Shown here in pieces: positions 8,947-17,500 of a DNA stretch of 64,000 nt (positions within the stretch are counted from its first letter, which is position 1; each line of letters opens with the position of its first letter). This DNA comes from CAVSMC01 sp963798655 (GTDB lineage: Bacteria; Pseudomonadota; Gammaproteobacteria; Burkholderiales; Casimicrobiaceae). The DNA lies in contig CAWCUH010000007.1 of NCBI GenBank assembly GCA_963798655.1, forward strand, positions 248,001 to 312,000. Direction: 5' to 3'. The notes below the pieces were generated by a model that had not been told where the DNA came from, made no database searches, and worked only from the letters and a program-made list of their open reading frames with translations. The position numbers and the translations under genes are program-made.

Positions 8947-10620
8947 GTGTCGTCGATCGCACGAGAGCCGGTGAGCGCGCGACATCGCGACCGCGCAAGC
9001 GCGACGCGCTGGCTCGCGCACGGCTTCGCCGTCGTGTACGTGGCGCTGGCGCTCGCCGGAATCATGCGCGCCTACGCGCCGGTTCCCTACCAGGACCGGT
9101 GGTCCGCCGTCCATTTCTATGCGGCGCTCGCATCGAGCGGCTGGCGCGCCTGGTGGGCGCAGCACAACGAGCATCGGATCGTGCTGCCGCGGGCGGCCGA
9201 CTGGATCGACTGCGAGCTGTTCGCGTGCCGCGGCGCATCGCTGCTCGCCCTCGACGTCGTGCTGATCGCCGTCATGTGGATCGTGCTGTACCGGCTCGCA
9301 CGCGCGCTTCTTCGCGGTTCGCGCGCGTTCGATCGCCCGTACGTCGTCGGCGTGCTGATCGCCGTGCTGTGCTTCTCGTGGGTGCAACGAGAGAATCTGA
9401 CGCAAGCATTCCAGATTACCTTCTTCGCGTCCGCGCTGCTGCCGCTAGCCGCGTTCGCGGCGATGGCGCGGACGTCGGCGGCTTCCCGCTCGAGCGGCTG
9501 GTTCACCGTCGCGACGGCGCTCGGTGTCGCGTCTGCGGCAACGATGGCGAACGGGGTCGCCGCGTTGCCGCTGCTTGCTTGCATGGCGGTGATGCTGCGC
9601 CAGCCGTGGCCGCGGGTCGCGCTGCTCTTCGCGTGCGCCGCCATCGTCGCGGCCGCTTACTTCGCCGGCTATGACGCGCCGGCGCATCACGGCGGCATCG
9701 GCGAAACGCTGCGCACGAGCCCGTGGCGCAGCGCGCAGTTCATGCTGGCGGTGCTCGGCGGGCCGCTCGGTGTCGCAAGCGGCAGCGTCGCCGCCGCAGC
9801 GCTCGCGGGTACGGTTTTCATCGCACTCGCGCTTGCTGCGGCGCTGCGCTGGACGCGCGAGCCGTCGCCGCCGGCTCTTGCGCTGATCGCATTCGCCGCG
9901 TATGCGATCGTTTCCGCGATCGCGATTGCGGGCGGCCGCCTCGCGTTCGGCGTCGAATATGCGCTGTCGAGCCGATACCTGACTCTTTCGCTTCTCGGCT
10001 GGGCGGCCGTGCTCGTGCTCGCGCTGTGGATCGCCCGCGACCGGCGCGGGGTTCCGCGCGCAGTCGCGGCGATTGCGCTCGCCGCGTCGCTTGCGCTGTT
10101 CGCCGTGCAATTGCTGGCGCTCGCGCCGGAAGGCAGGCGAGTCCGCTTCGAGCGAATGTTCGCCGCGCTGGATCTCGAGCTCGGCGTGCGCGACGAGCCG
10201 CTCGCGCGGACGCTCTACCCTAGCGACGACGTGTTCGCATATGCCGAAGAAGCGCGTGCACGCAAGCTCGCGCCGTTCGGCGAACCGGCGTTCTCGGGCC
10301 TTCGCGAGACGCTTGGCCGCGACGCGCGCGAGATCGACCTGCGCGCTTGCGACGGCGTGATCGATCCCGGGTCGCCGGTCGGCAGCGACGGCGTCGTGTT
10401 GCGCGTGACGGGAACGGTGCGCGATTACTCCGGTGCCGGCACACCGTTGCGCATCTATTTCGTGTCGCCCGACGAGCGCATCGCCGGAGCCGCGGTCGTA
10501 TTCACGCCTCGATTCGATTGGCAGCGCCTCGTCGGCCGCGAGCGCGGCTCGACGCCGTTCGGCGGCTACGTGCGCGCAGCGGATGTCGGCTCGCTGCGGA
10601 TCGCGTGCCCTTCGCATTGA
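8947..10620 (+). CDS. Polytopic membrane protein of a glycan locus, unknown function
   Basis: 557 residues from a GTG; a second in-frame GTG at 8971 is possible. About ten hydrophobic segments run through residues 20-400, followed by a soluble tail of about 160 residues with a probable beta-sandwich end. The first periplasmic loop has YQDRW and HNEHRIVLPRAADW, a polar Asp/Glu/His-rich loop reminiscent of GT-C type transferases, in which the first loop carries the catalytic acid. A GT-C role, for example transfer from a polyprenyl-phospho sugar, is inference. It is followed tail-to-tail by the large opposite-strand membrane gene. Confidence 0.55.
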   Translation: MSSIAREPVSARHRDRASATRWLAHGFAVVYVALALAGIMRAYAPVPYQDRWSAVHFYAALASSGWRAWWAQHNEHRIVLPRAADWIDCELFACRGASLLALDVVLIAVMWIVLYRLARALLRGSRAFDRPYVVGVLIAVLCFSWVQRENLTQAFQITFFASALLPLAAFAAMARTSAASRSSGWFTVATALGVASAATMANGVAALPLLACMAVMLRQPWPRVALLFACAAIVAAAYFAGYDAPAHHGGIGETLRTSPWRSAQFMLAVLGGPLGVASGSVAAAALAGTVFIALALAAALRWTREPSPPALALIAFAAYAIVSAIAIAGGRLAFGVEYALSSRYLTLSLLGWAAVLVLALWIARDRRGVPRAVAAIALAASLALFAVQLLALAPEGRRVRFERMFAALDLELGVRDEPLARTLYPSDDVFAYAEEARARKLAPFGEPAFSGLRETLGRDAREIDLRACDGVIDPGSPVGSDGVVLRVTGTVRDYSGAGTPLRIYFVSPDERIAGAAVVFTPRFDWQRLVGRERGSTPFGGYVRAADVGSLRIACPSH

Positions 10621-10637
10621 AGTCACGAAAGCCGGCG

Positions 10638-13517
10638 TCAGCGCTCGATCTCGAAGTCCGTCCAGTACGACCACGCCCACGCGCAGCTTCCGTTGCACGC
10701 CGTTTCGAACGTGAGGCGCACGCGACCCTGCGTCGGCAGCGTGATCGACACCTGCTGCTCGCGGCGATCGTCGGCGCGCTCGACCGGCGTCATGCATCGC
10801 TCGTGCAGCAGCTGCGGTGCAGCGCCCGCTGCACCGCCAAGCACGCGGAAGCAGACGCCGCTCGTGTGCCGCCCTCCGGTCCACGCGCCGTCCGAAATGC
10901 CGTAGCGGACGCGCAGCGACCGCGCGTGCGGCAGCGTGATCGACGGCACAGCGGGGGCGTGCGCAAACAGCCGTGGGCCCTGCGCCTCGACCATCGGCCC
11001 TTTCGACGCCTGCGAGCGCGCGAGGCGCGCGACGATCGCATCACTGTCGTAGTACGTCGGCGGCGCGAGCGACGTGCGCACGCCGTCTGCGCCTGGCAGC
11101 AGCTCGAAGTCCTTCCAGTACGACCAGTCGGACTCGCAGTTGCGGCGGCAATCGGTCTCGAGCACGATCTTTACCGCGTGCGCTGCGCTGAGGTCGACGG
11201 TGACGTCGCGCTCAACGCGATCTTCGGGCCGCTCGACGGGCGTCAGGCATTCGTCATGCAGAAGCGACGATGTGCCGTCGCGCGCAACGGCGCGAATGCG
11301 AAAGCAGACGCCGTCGGTCGCGTGCGGCCCGTTCCACGCGCCCTCGAGGATGCCGTAGCGCGCGCGCAGCCGGCCGGCGCTCTGCAAGTCGACGGCCGGC
11401 GTCGCCGGCGCATGCGCGAACAGCAGCGTATCGCGCGCTTCGACCGTCTGGCCGCGGCCGGCGACCGACTGCGCCAAACGCGCAACGATATCGCGCGGCT
11501 CGAACAGCCGCAGCAGCGAATCCGAAAGATCGGCGAGATCGCCGTCGAGCGGCACGTCGAGTCGCATGACGCGCAGGTGAAGCGGCTGTTCGTAGAACGT
11601 ACGGTCGACAGCCGAAGCCGTGTCGACGTCGATCGCGACGACGCGCCGATCGGCGAGTGACTCGAAGCGGCCGGCGCCGAGCGCAGCGAGCGCGAACGCC
11701 GAATCGGTGTAAGGGCTCAGCAGAAATCCTTCGGCGGCAATCGGCGCGACGATCCGCCGTGTGCGCCGCGTGCCGTCGGCGAGCTGAACAGTCAGATCGA
11801 GCGCCGGCGAGCGCCACGCCGCGCGCACGAGGCGGTTCACCGCCGTCGGGCGCACGCTGATCGCGAGCAGCAGCACGCCGTCCCCACCCGGCACGGCAAA
11901 CCACTCGCCGAGCGCGGCATCGTGCTCCGAGCGCACGCTGATCGCCGCATCGAGCGCGTCGGTGCGCCGGCGCAGCCGCACATAACCGCCGACGACCGCG
12001 TCCGGCTCGTAGCGGTCGAGAAGCTCGACGATCGACGTCTGCGTGTCGAGCATCGGATAGTGATCGTCGATCGTCGCGGTGCTCGCGAAGATCGTGTCCG
12101 GCGCGAGCGCGCTGCGCAGACGCTCGCGGTTGCGCTCGATCAGCCATCGCGTGTACGCGCCGTACCCCTGGAATACCGGCAACGGACGATAATCGAGCCC
12201 GCGTGCGAGCAGGATGCCTTGCTCGTGGCCGATCAGGTCGACGCTTCCTCGCGTGACAAGCGGCGGCGACACGGCGCGAATCCTCGCATACGCCGCCTGC
12301 GCCGAGCGACGCTCGGCGTCGATCCAGCGCCTCGGCTCGACGACGACGTGCGCGGCCTGCCCCAGCACGCGCAGCGGCGCTTGATACAGAGCGGCGACCG
12401 CCTGATCGGCGACGAACGACATGCGGACCTCGCCATGCGCCGCGAAGATCGCCGCACAGCACGACACGGCCGCGGCTGCCAGCAGCGCGGCCGGCGCGGC
12501 GGCGGGCCGCGCGAGCTTCCAGCGCACCGCGGCATACGCGGCGAGCGTCATCGCAAGCGAGCCCCACGCGACGACGCTGTGCGGCGTGTCGTGGCGCACG
12601 AAGCCGCTCTTCCAGACGACGAAGCCGAACGCGGCGGCCGCGGCGATCGACAGCAGCGCATTGGCGCGCGTCGCGCGCTGCTCCAGCCGCGCGATCTCCG
12701 AGACGCCGACGAGCACGGCTGCGACGCCGGCCATGACGACGAACAGGCGCACCTCGACGATGCTGCCCTCGATCCCCATCGCGTCGGCGTAGCCGCGCGT
12801 GAGCTCGATCGCCGAGCGGATGAAGTCGGGCAGCGCGCGCACGTCCTGGCCGGCGAGCGCGAAGGCGCCGGCGACCGACGTCGCGAGCAGCGGAACGAAC
12901 AGCGGCCAGCGCCGGCGCGCGAACCGGCTCGCATCCATCAGCACGCATGCGAAAACGGCGAACGGCAGCGACGCGACGTACACGTTGGCGTAGACGCCGG
13001 ACGCGACGACGAGCAGCATTGGGACCGCGCGCGGCGCAATGCCCGGTTCGCGAAAATACAGCAGCGCCGCGAGCAGCGGCAGCATCACGAGCACGCCGCG
13101 TCCCGTCATGCCCGACGCCGCGATCACGACGACGACATAGATCGCGATCGCCCCGACCGTCGGCACGGGACGCAGCAACGCGAGAATCCCGGCGATCAGC
13201 ACGGCGACGAGCAGCGCGTTCCACGCGAGCGCCGGCACGAGCAGCGCGTCGTCGAATATCGGGTATCGCAGATAGCCGAGCGGCCCGTAGGTGAAGACGA
13301 TGTCGCGGCCCCATTGCCAGCCGGCAGCGGCCGCGTGCGCGATCACCTGTATCCACGCGCGGTCTAGACCCAAGCCGGGCGTCTCGAAATGCCACGGCGG
13401 AAATTCGAGGAGCAACAGTACGACGGCGATGCACGCGAGCGCGAAGCGCGCGGCACTGTGGAGGTCGTGCCGCAGCGCCAGCCCGCTCCGCCGCGCGGGC
13501 GCGCGGTCAGACGACAT
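10638..13517 (-). CDS. Large membrane protein with two tandem C-terminal beta-sandwich modules
   Basis: 959 residues. Roughly a dozen hydrophobic helices fill residues 25-350. A mixed region follows. Two similar modules of about 135 residues (about 674-815 and 824-959) share IVARLA, LFAHAPA, GVCFR, a Cys-containing TPVER segment and a closing WSYW-DFE motif. Each module holds matched cysteines, so disulfides are likely if they face the periplasm. The loop HNEHR of the neighbouring protein is absent. Function is unknown; a GT-C-like transferase or polymer-handling protein is possible. Its ATG overlaps the stop of the ABC permease by 11 bases, so the two are probably co-transcribed and translationally coupled. 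Confidence 0.6.
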   Translation of the reverse strand: MSSDRAPARRSGLALRHDLHSAARFALACIAVVLLLLEFPPWHFETPGLGLDRAWIQVIAHAAAAGWQWGRDIVFTYGPLGYLRYPIFDDALLVPALAWNALLVAVLIAGILALLRPVPTVGAIAIYVVVVIAASGMTGRGVLVMLPLLAALLYFREPGIAPRAVPMLLVVASGVYANVYVASLPFAVFACVLMDASRFARRRWPLFVPLLATSVAGAFALAGQDVRALPDFIRSAIELTRGYADAMGIEGSIVEVRLFVVMAGVAAVLVGVSEIARLEQRATRANALLSIAAAAAFGFVVWKSGFVRHDTPHSVVAWGSLAMTLAAYAAVRWKLARPAAAPAALLAAAAVSCCAAIFAAHGEVRMSFVADQAVAALYQAPLRVLGQAAHVVVEPRRWIDAERRSAQAAYARIRAVSPPLVTRGSVDLIGHEQGILLARGLDYRPLPVFQGYGAYTRWLIERNRERLRSALAPDTIFASTATIDDHYPMLDTQTSIVELLDRYEPDAVVGGYVRLRRRTDALDAAISVRSEHDAALGEWFAVPGGDGVLLLAISVRPTAVNRLVRAAWRSPALDLTVQLADGTRRTRRIVAPIAAEGFLLSPYTDSAFALAALGAGRFESLADRRVVAIDVDTASAVDRTFYEQPLHLRVMRLDVPLDGDLADLSDSLLRLFEPRDIVARLAQSVAGRGQTVEARDTLLFAHAPATPAVDLQSAGRLRARYGILEGAWNGPHATDGVCFRIRAVARDGTSSLLHDECLTPVERPEDRVERDVTVDLSAAHAVKIVLETDCRRNCESDWSYWKDFELLPGADGVRTSLAPPTYYDSDAIVARLARSQASKGPMVEAQGPRLFAHAPAVPSITLPHARSLRVRYGISDGAWTGGRHTSGVCFRVLGGAAGAAPQLLHERCMTPVERADDRREQQVSITLPTQGRVRLTFETACNGSCAWAWSYWTDFEIER

Positions 13518-14337
13518 CGGCGAAGCCCTTGCGGCTCTTCTGGAACCACCAGAAGCCGGCGCAGGCGACGACGAGCGCGCACGCCGCGTAGATCGCGAGC
13601 GCCGTCCAGTCGGGCCACCGGCCGAAGATCAGCACGCCGCGCGCTTCCTCGACGGGCAACGTGACGGGATTGACGAACAGCAGCGCGCGATACGGTGCCG
13701 GAATCGCGGTGATCGGATAGAACACCGGCGCGAGGAACATCAGCGCCATCGTGACGACACCCATCAGCTGCGCGACGTCGCGCAAATACACGCCGAGCGC
13801 GGCGAGGAACCACGCGAGGCCGATCGCGACGGCGAGATAAGGCAGCAGGACGAGCGGCAGCGCGACCGCCGTGACGTGCAGCGTGCCGTGCAGCGCGGCG
13901 TAGACGGCGAGCAGGATCGCGAAGCTCACCAGCGCGTGGAACAGCGCCGCGCCGAGCGCGACGACGGGCAGCAGCTCGAGCGGAAAGACGACCTTCTTCA
14001 CGTAGTTCGGTGCCCCGGTGATCAGCGACGGCGCGCGGTTCAGACACTCGGCGAGCAGCGCGTGAACGATCATCCCGGGAAAGAGGACGAGCGCGAAGTC
14101 GGCGTGGCTCGCAGTCGCGCCGAGCGCGCTCCAGCGCGCCGGCATCACCGTGCCGAAGACGAACGTGAAGACCGCGAGCAGCAGCAACGGGTGCGTGAGC
14201 GACCAGAAAAGGCCGAGCACCGAGCCGCGGTAGCGACCGACGACGTCGCGGCGGGTGAGCTCGACGGCGAGCCGGCGCTGCTTCCACAGGCAGGCGAGCA
14301 TCGCCGCAGGCGACGTCGGGAAGCGGTTTGCTGCCAT
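13507..14337 (-). CDS. ABC-2 type polysaccharide export permease
   Basis: 276 residues with the layout of KpsM/Wzm/TagG permeases: a cytosolic N-terminus with LTRRDVVGRYRGSVLG, then about six transmembrane helices and a short cytosolic tail. The motif RYRGS-LG--W is a hallmark of O-antigen and teichoic-acid-type permeases. It would export a lipid-linked glycan with an ATPase partner, but no matching ATPase (KpsT/Wzt) is seen anywhere near it in this window. The ATG at 14335-14337 is preferred to longer upstream reading because family members begin just before the R-RRDV region. Confidence 0.85.
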   Translation of the reverse strand: MAANRFPTSPAAMLACLWKQRRLAVELTRRDVVGRYRGSVLGLFWSLTHPLLLLAVFTFVFGTVMPARWSALGATASHADFALVLFPGMIVHALLAECLNRAPSLITGAPNYVKKVVFPLELLPVVALGAALFHALVSFAILLAVYAALHGTLHVTAVALPLVLLPYLAVAIGLAWFLAALGVYLRDVAQLMGVVTMALMFLAPVFYPITAIPAPYRALLFVNPVTLPVEEARGVLIFGRWPDWTALAIYAACALVVACAGFWWFQKSRKGFADVV

Positions 14338-14565
14338 CGGGCGGCGAGTATAGCGAATCGGCGCTCGTCGCCGTTCGTGTCCGGCGAAGGAAACCGCGCG
14401 CCTTGAGCGATAATCGCGCAACCGCGGCGCAAGTCTCGCTGCGCCGGCCTCGCTTACGCGCCCCCTAAACGCCGATCGATGCAGACCGAATCTTCGACCG
14501 CTGTCAGCCGTTGTCGCACGCTCGCGTCCAGCGCGGCCGTGACACTGCGTCACGCCTGACGGACG
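14338..14565. promoter_or_regulatory. Divergent intergenic region between export permease and giant glycosyltransferase
   Basis: This 228-base gap separates two genes read away from each other, so it should hold promoters for both. I see no convincing -35/-10 pair. A short palindrome GTGAC-N5-GTCAC lies at 14539-14553, about 12 bases before the glycosyltransferase ATG. Nothing coding is supported. Confidence 0.35.
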
Positions 14566-17500
14566 ATGCCCGTCCCGTTGCTGCTCGTTCTCGGCATGCA
14601 CAGGAGCGGCACGTCCGCGCTTGCCGGCGCGCTCGCCGCGGCGGGCGCGCACCCGGGCTTCACGCTGCTGCCGTCGAACGCGCACAACCCGCAGGGCCAC
14701 TGGGAATCGCTGCCGTTCGTGCGCATGAACGACCTGCTGCTCGCACGTCTCGGCGCGCGATGGCACAGCGTCGGCGCGCTACCCGACCATTGGCAGGATC
14801 TCCCGGCGATCGCCGAGCTGCGCGACGACGCGCGCAAGCTCGCTGCGGCCGAGTTCGGCGGAAACGGACCGGCGTTCGCGAAGGATCCGCGCGCGTGCCG
14901 GCTGCTCGCGTTCTGGCGTCCCGTGCTCGCCGACGCCGGCTTCGACGTCCGCGGCGTGCTGATGCTGCGCCACCCGCTCGATGTCGCCCGCTCGCTCGCG
15001 CGACGCGACGGCTTCGCGATCGAGAAGTCGCTGGCACTGTGGCTCGCGCACGTCGCCGACGCCGAGCGCGACTCGCGTGGACTCGCCCGCACGATCGTGC
15101 GCTACGAGGAGCTGCTGGCGAGCTTCGACGCGGCGTTCGCGCGGATCTGCGGCGAAGCGAACTTTCCGCTTGCGCCGAGCGGCGCAATGCTCGACGCGGC
15201 GCGTGCGCGCGTTCGCGCCGATCTCGATCACGGCCACGCGCGTCGGCCGCTGCGAGACGGGTCGCCGCTCGAGCAGGCGTTCGCCGACGCGTATGCGGCG
15301 CTCGCCGTGTCAGCGTGCTGCGATCCCGGCGACGCAATCGCCGCGCTGGTCGAGCGCTGCGAATCGGCGCTCGCCAGCGCGATGCCGCAATGGCTCGCGA
15401 ACGAGCTCGCGCACACGCGCTCGCTCGTGCGCGACGCGGCGGTCGAGCAGCGCGCCGTTCACCGGCGCATCGATCCGTACATGGCGGCGGCGTCCGATGA
15501 GAACGACGCGACGGCGACGCTGCGCGCGCGCGTCGATGCGCTCGCGCTCGCACGCGAGGATTTCATCGACCTCGAAGCGCAGATCCGCGCGAGCGTCGAG
15601 CAGTTGCGCCGGCTCGCCGACGGCAACGACGGCGTGCGGGACCGGCTGCATGCCGATGTCGCCGCGGCGCGCGCGCACATCGCCGCGCTCGAAGCGCAGC
15701 TCGACGCGGCGCGCGCAGCGGCACTCGCGCACGAGCGGCAGATCGAGTCGGCACGATCCAGTTTCGCAGCGCTTGAGCTCGAGGTCGACATCGCGCGCCG
15801 CGCGCACGCCGAGCGCGACGCGCGCGAAGCGGCTCTGGTCGAGGAGCGCGACCGCGCTGCCGAAGCGCTCGCCGTTGAGCGCAGCGATGCAGCGGCGCTG
15901 CGCGAGCGGCTCGCGTCGACGACGGCCATGCTCGAGGCGGCGCAGGCACGTGCGCTCGAATCGCAGCCGTTGCGCGCACATCTCGACACGCCGGGCGCAG
16001 CAGCAGCGCTGGCCGGCGCGGTGCCGGTGTCCGGCTGGGTCTACCACCCGAGCGGACCGCTGAAAGCGCTGTCGATCGTGATCGGCGGCACGCAGCACGA
16101 ATGCCGGTTCGGCGTCGCGCGTCCCGATGTCGGCGCCGCGTTTGCCGACGAGCCGCTCGCCGCCCACAGCGGCTTCGTGCTGACGCCGACCCTCACGCCC
16201 GGCCGTCATGGCGTCGAGTTGCACGCGACGCTCGCGACGGGCGCAACGTCCGTGCTGCGTTTCGAAGCACCGATCGACGTCGTGCGCACGCCTCTGTCGT
16301 ACCGCATCGGCCACTCGACACGGCACTACGGCCGCTCGCTCGCGTCGGTCGCCGCGCGCGCACGGCATCGCCTGGCCACCCGCGGCGTGCCCGGGCCGAA
16401 CGAATGGCCGAGCCTTGCACGCAAGACGCTGCGGATGCTGGCGACTGCGGAAGCTGCGCCGTCGCACGGGCTGCCGGGCGGCTTCACGCCGCCGCCGGAC
16501 GAGGATCGCTACGCGGTGTGGCTCGAGCTCAACGCGTGGAACGACGAACGCGCCGCATGGCTGCGTAAGCGACTGTCCGCGGCAGGCCCGCTGCCGACGA
16601 TCTCGATCGTCATGCCCGTCTATCGGCCGCAGATCGAGTGGCTCGAGCGCGCGATCGACACCGTCCGCGCGCAGGTGCACGACGCGTGGCAGCTATGCAT
16701 CGCCGACGACGCAAGCGGCGACGACGCGCTCGCGCAGCGACTTCGCGACGTTGCCGCGAGCGACGTGCGCATCAGGGTTTCGCTTCGCAGCGAGAACGGC
16801 AACATCAGCCGTGCGACGAACACGGCGGCGGAGCTCGCGACCGGCGACTTCCTGCTCTTCCTCGATCAGGACGACGAGCTCGCGCCCGACGCGCTCGGCG
16901 AGATCGCGCTCGCGCTCGCGGCGCAGCCCGACGCGGACCTGCTCTACAGCGACGACGACAAGATCGACACGCGCGGCCGCCGCTACGAGCCGCAGTTCAA
17001 GCCCGACCATTCGCCGGAGCTGCTGCTCACGTTCATGTACATGGGACACGCGCTCGTCGTGCGCCGCACGCTGTTCGCGACGCTCGGCGGATTTCGCGTC
17101 GGCTTCGAGGGCGCGCAGGACCACGACTTCGCGCTGCGCGCATCCGAACAGGCGCGCGCCGTCGTCCACATGCCGCTCGTGCTCTACCACTGGCGCGCGC
17201 TGCCCGGCTCCACCGCCACGTCGGGCGAGGCGAAGCCCGCGAGCTTCGCCGCGGGAGAACGCGCGGTAAGCGAAGCGCTCGCGCGGCGAGGCACGCGCGG
17301 TGCCGCGCTGCGTCCGCCGTTCGCCGTCGCATCCGGCATCGGCTTCTACTGGCACGAGTTTCCCGACGACGGGCCGCGCGTCGCGATCGTCATCCCGACG
17401 AAGAACCGGCGCGACATGCTCGCGCGCTGCCTCGAGTCGATCGCGCGCACGACGTACCGCAACTACGAGATCGTCGTCATCGACAACGAAAGCGACGAGC

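Noticed and set aside
14539..14553. GTGAC-N5-GTCAC palindrome before the giant glycosyltransferase as an operator
   Set aside because: Only five paired bases and no second copy at another promoter; such short palindromes are expected by chance in GC-rich DNA.
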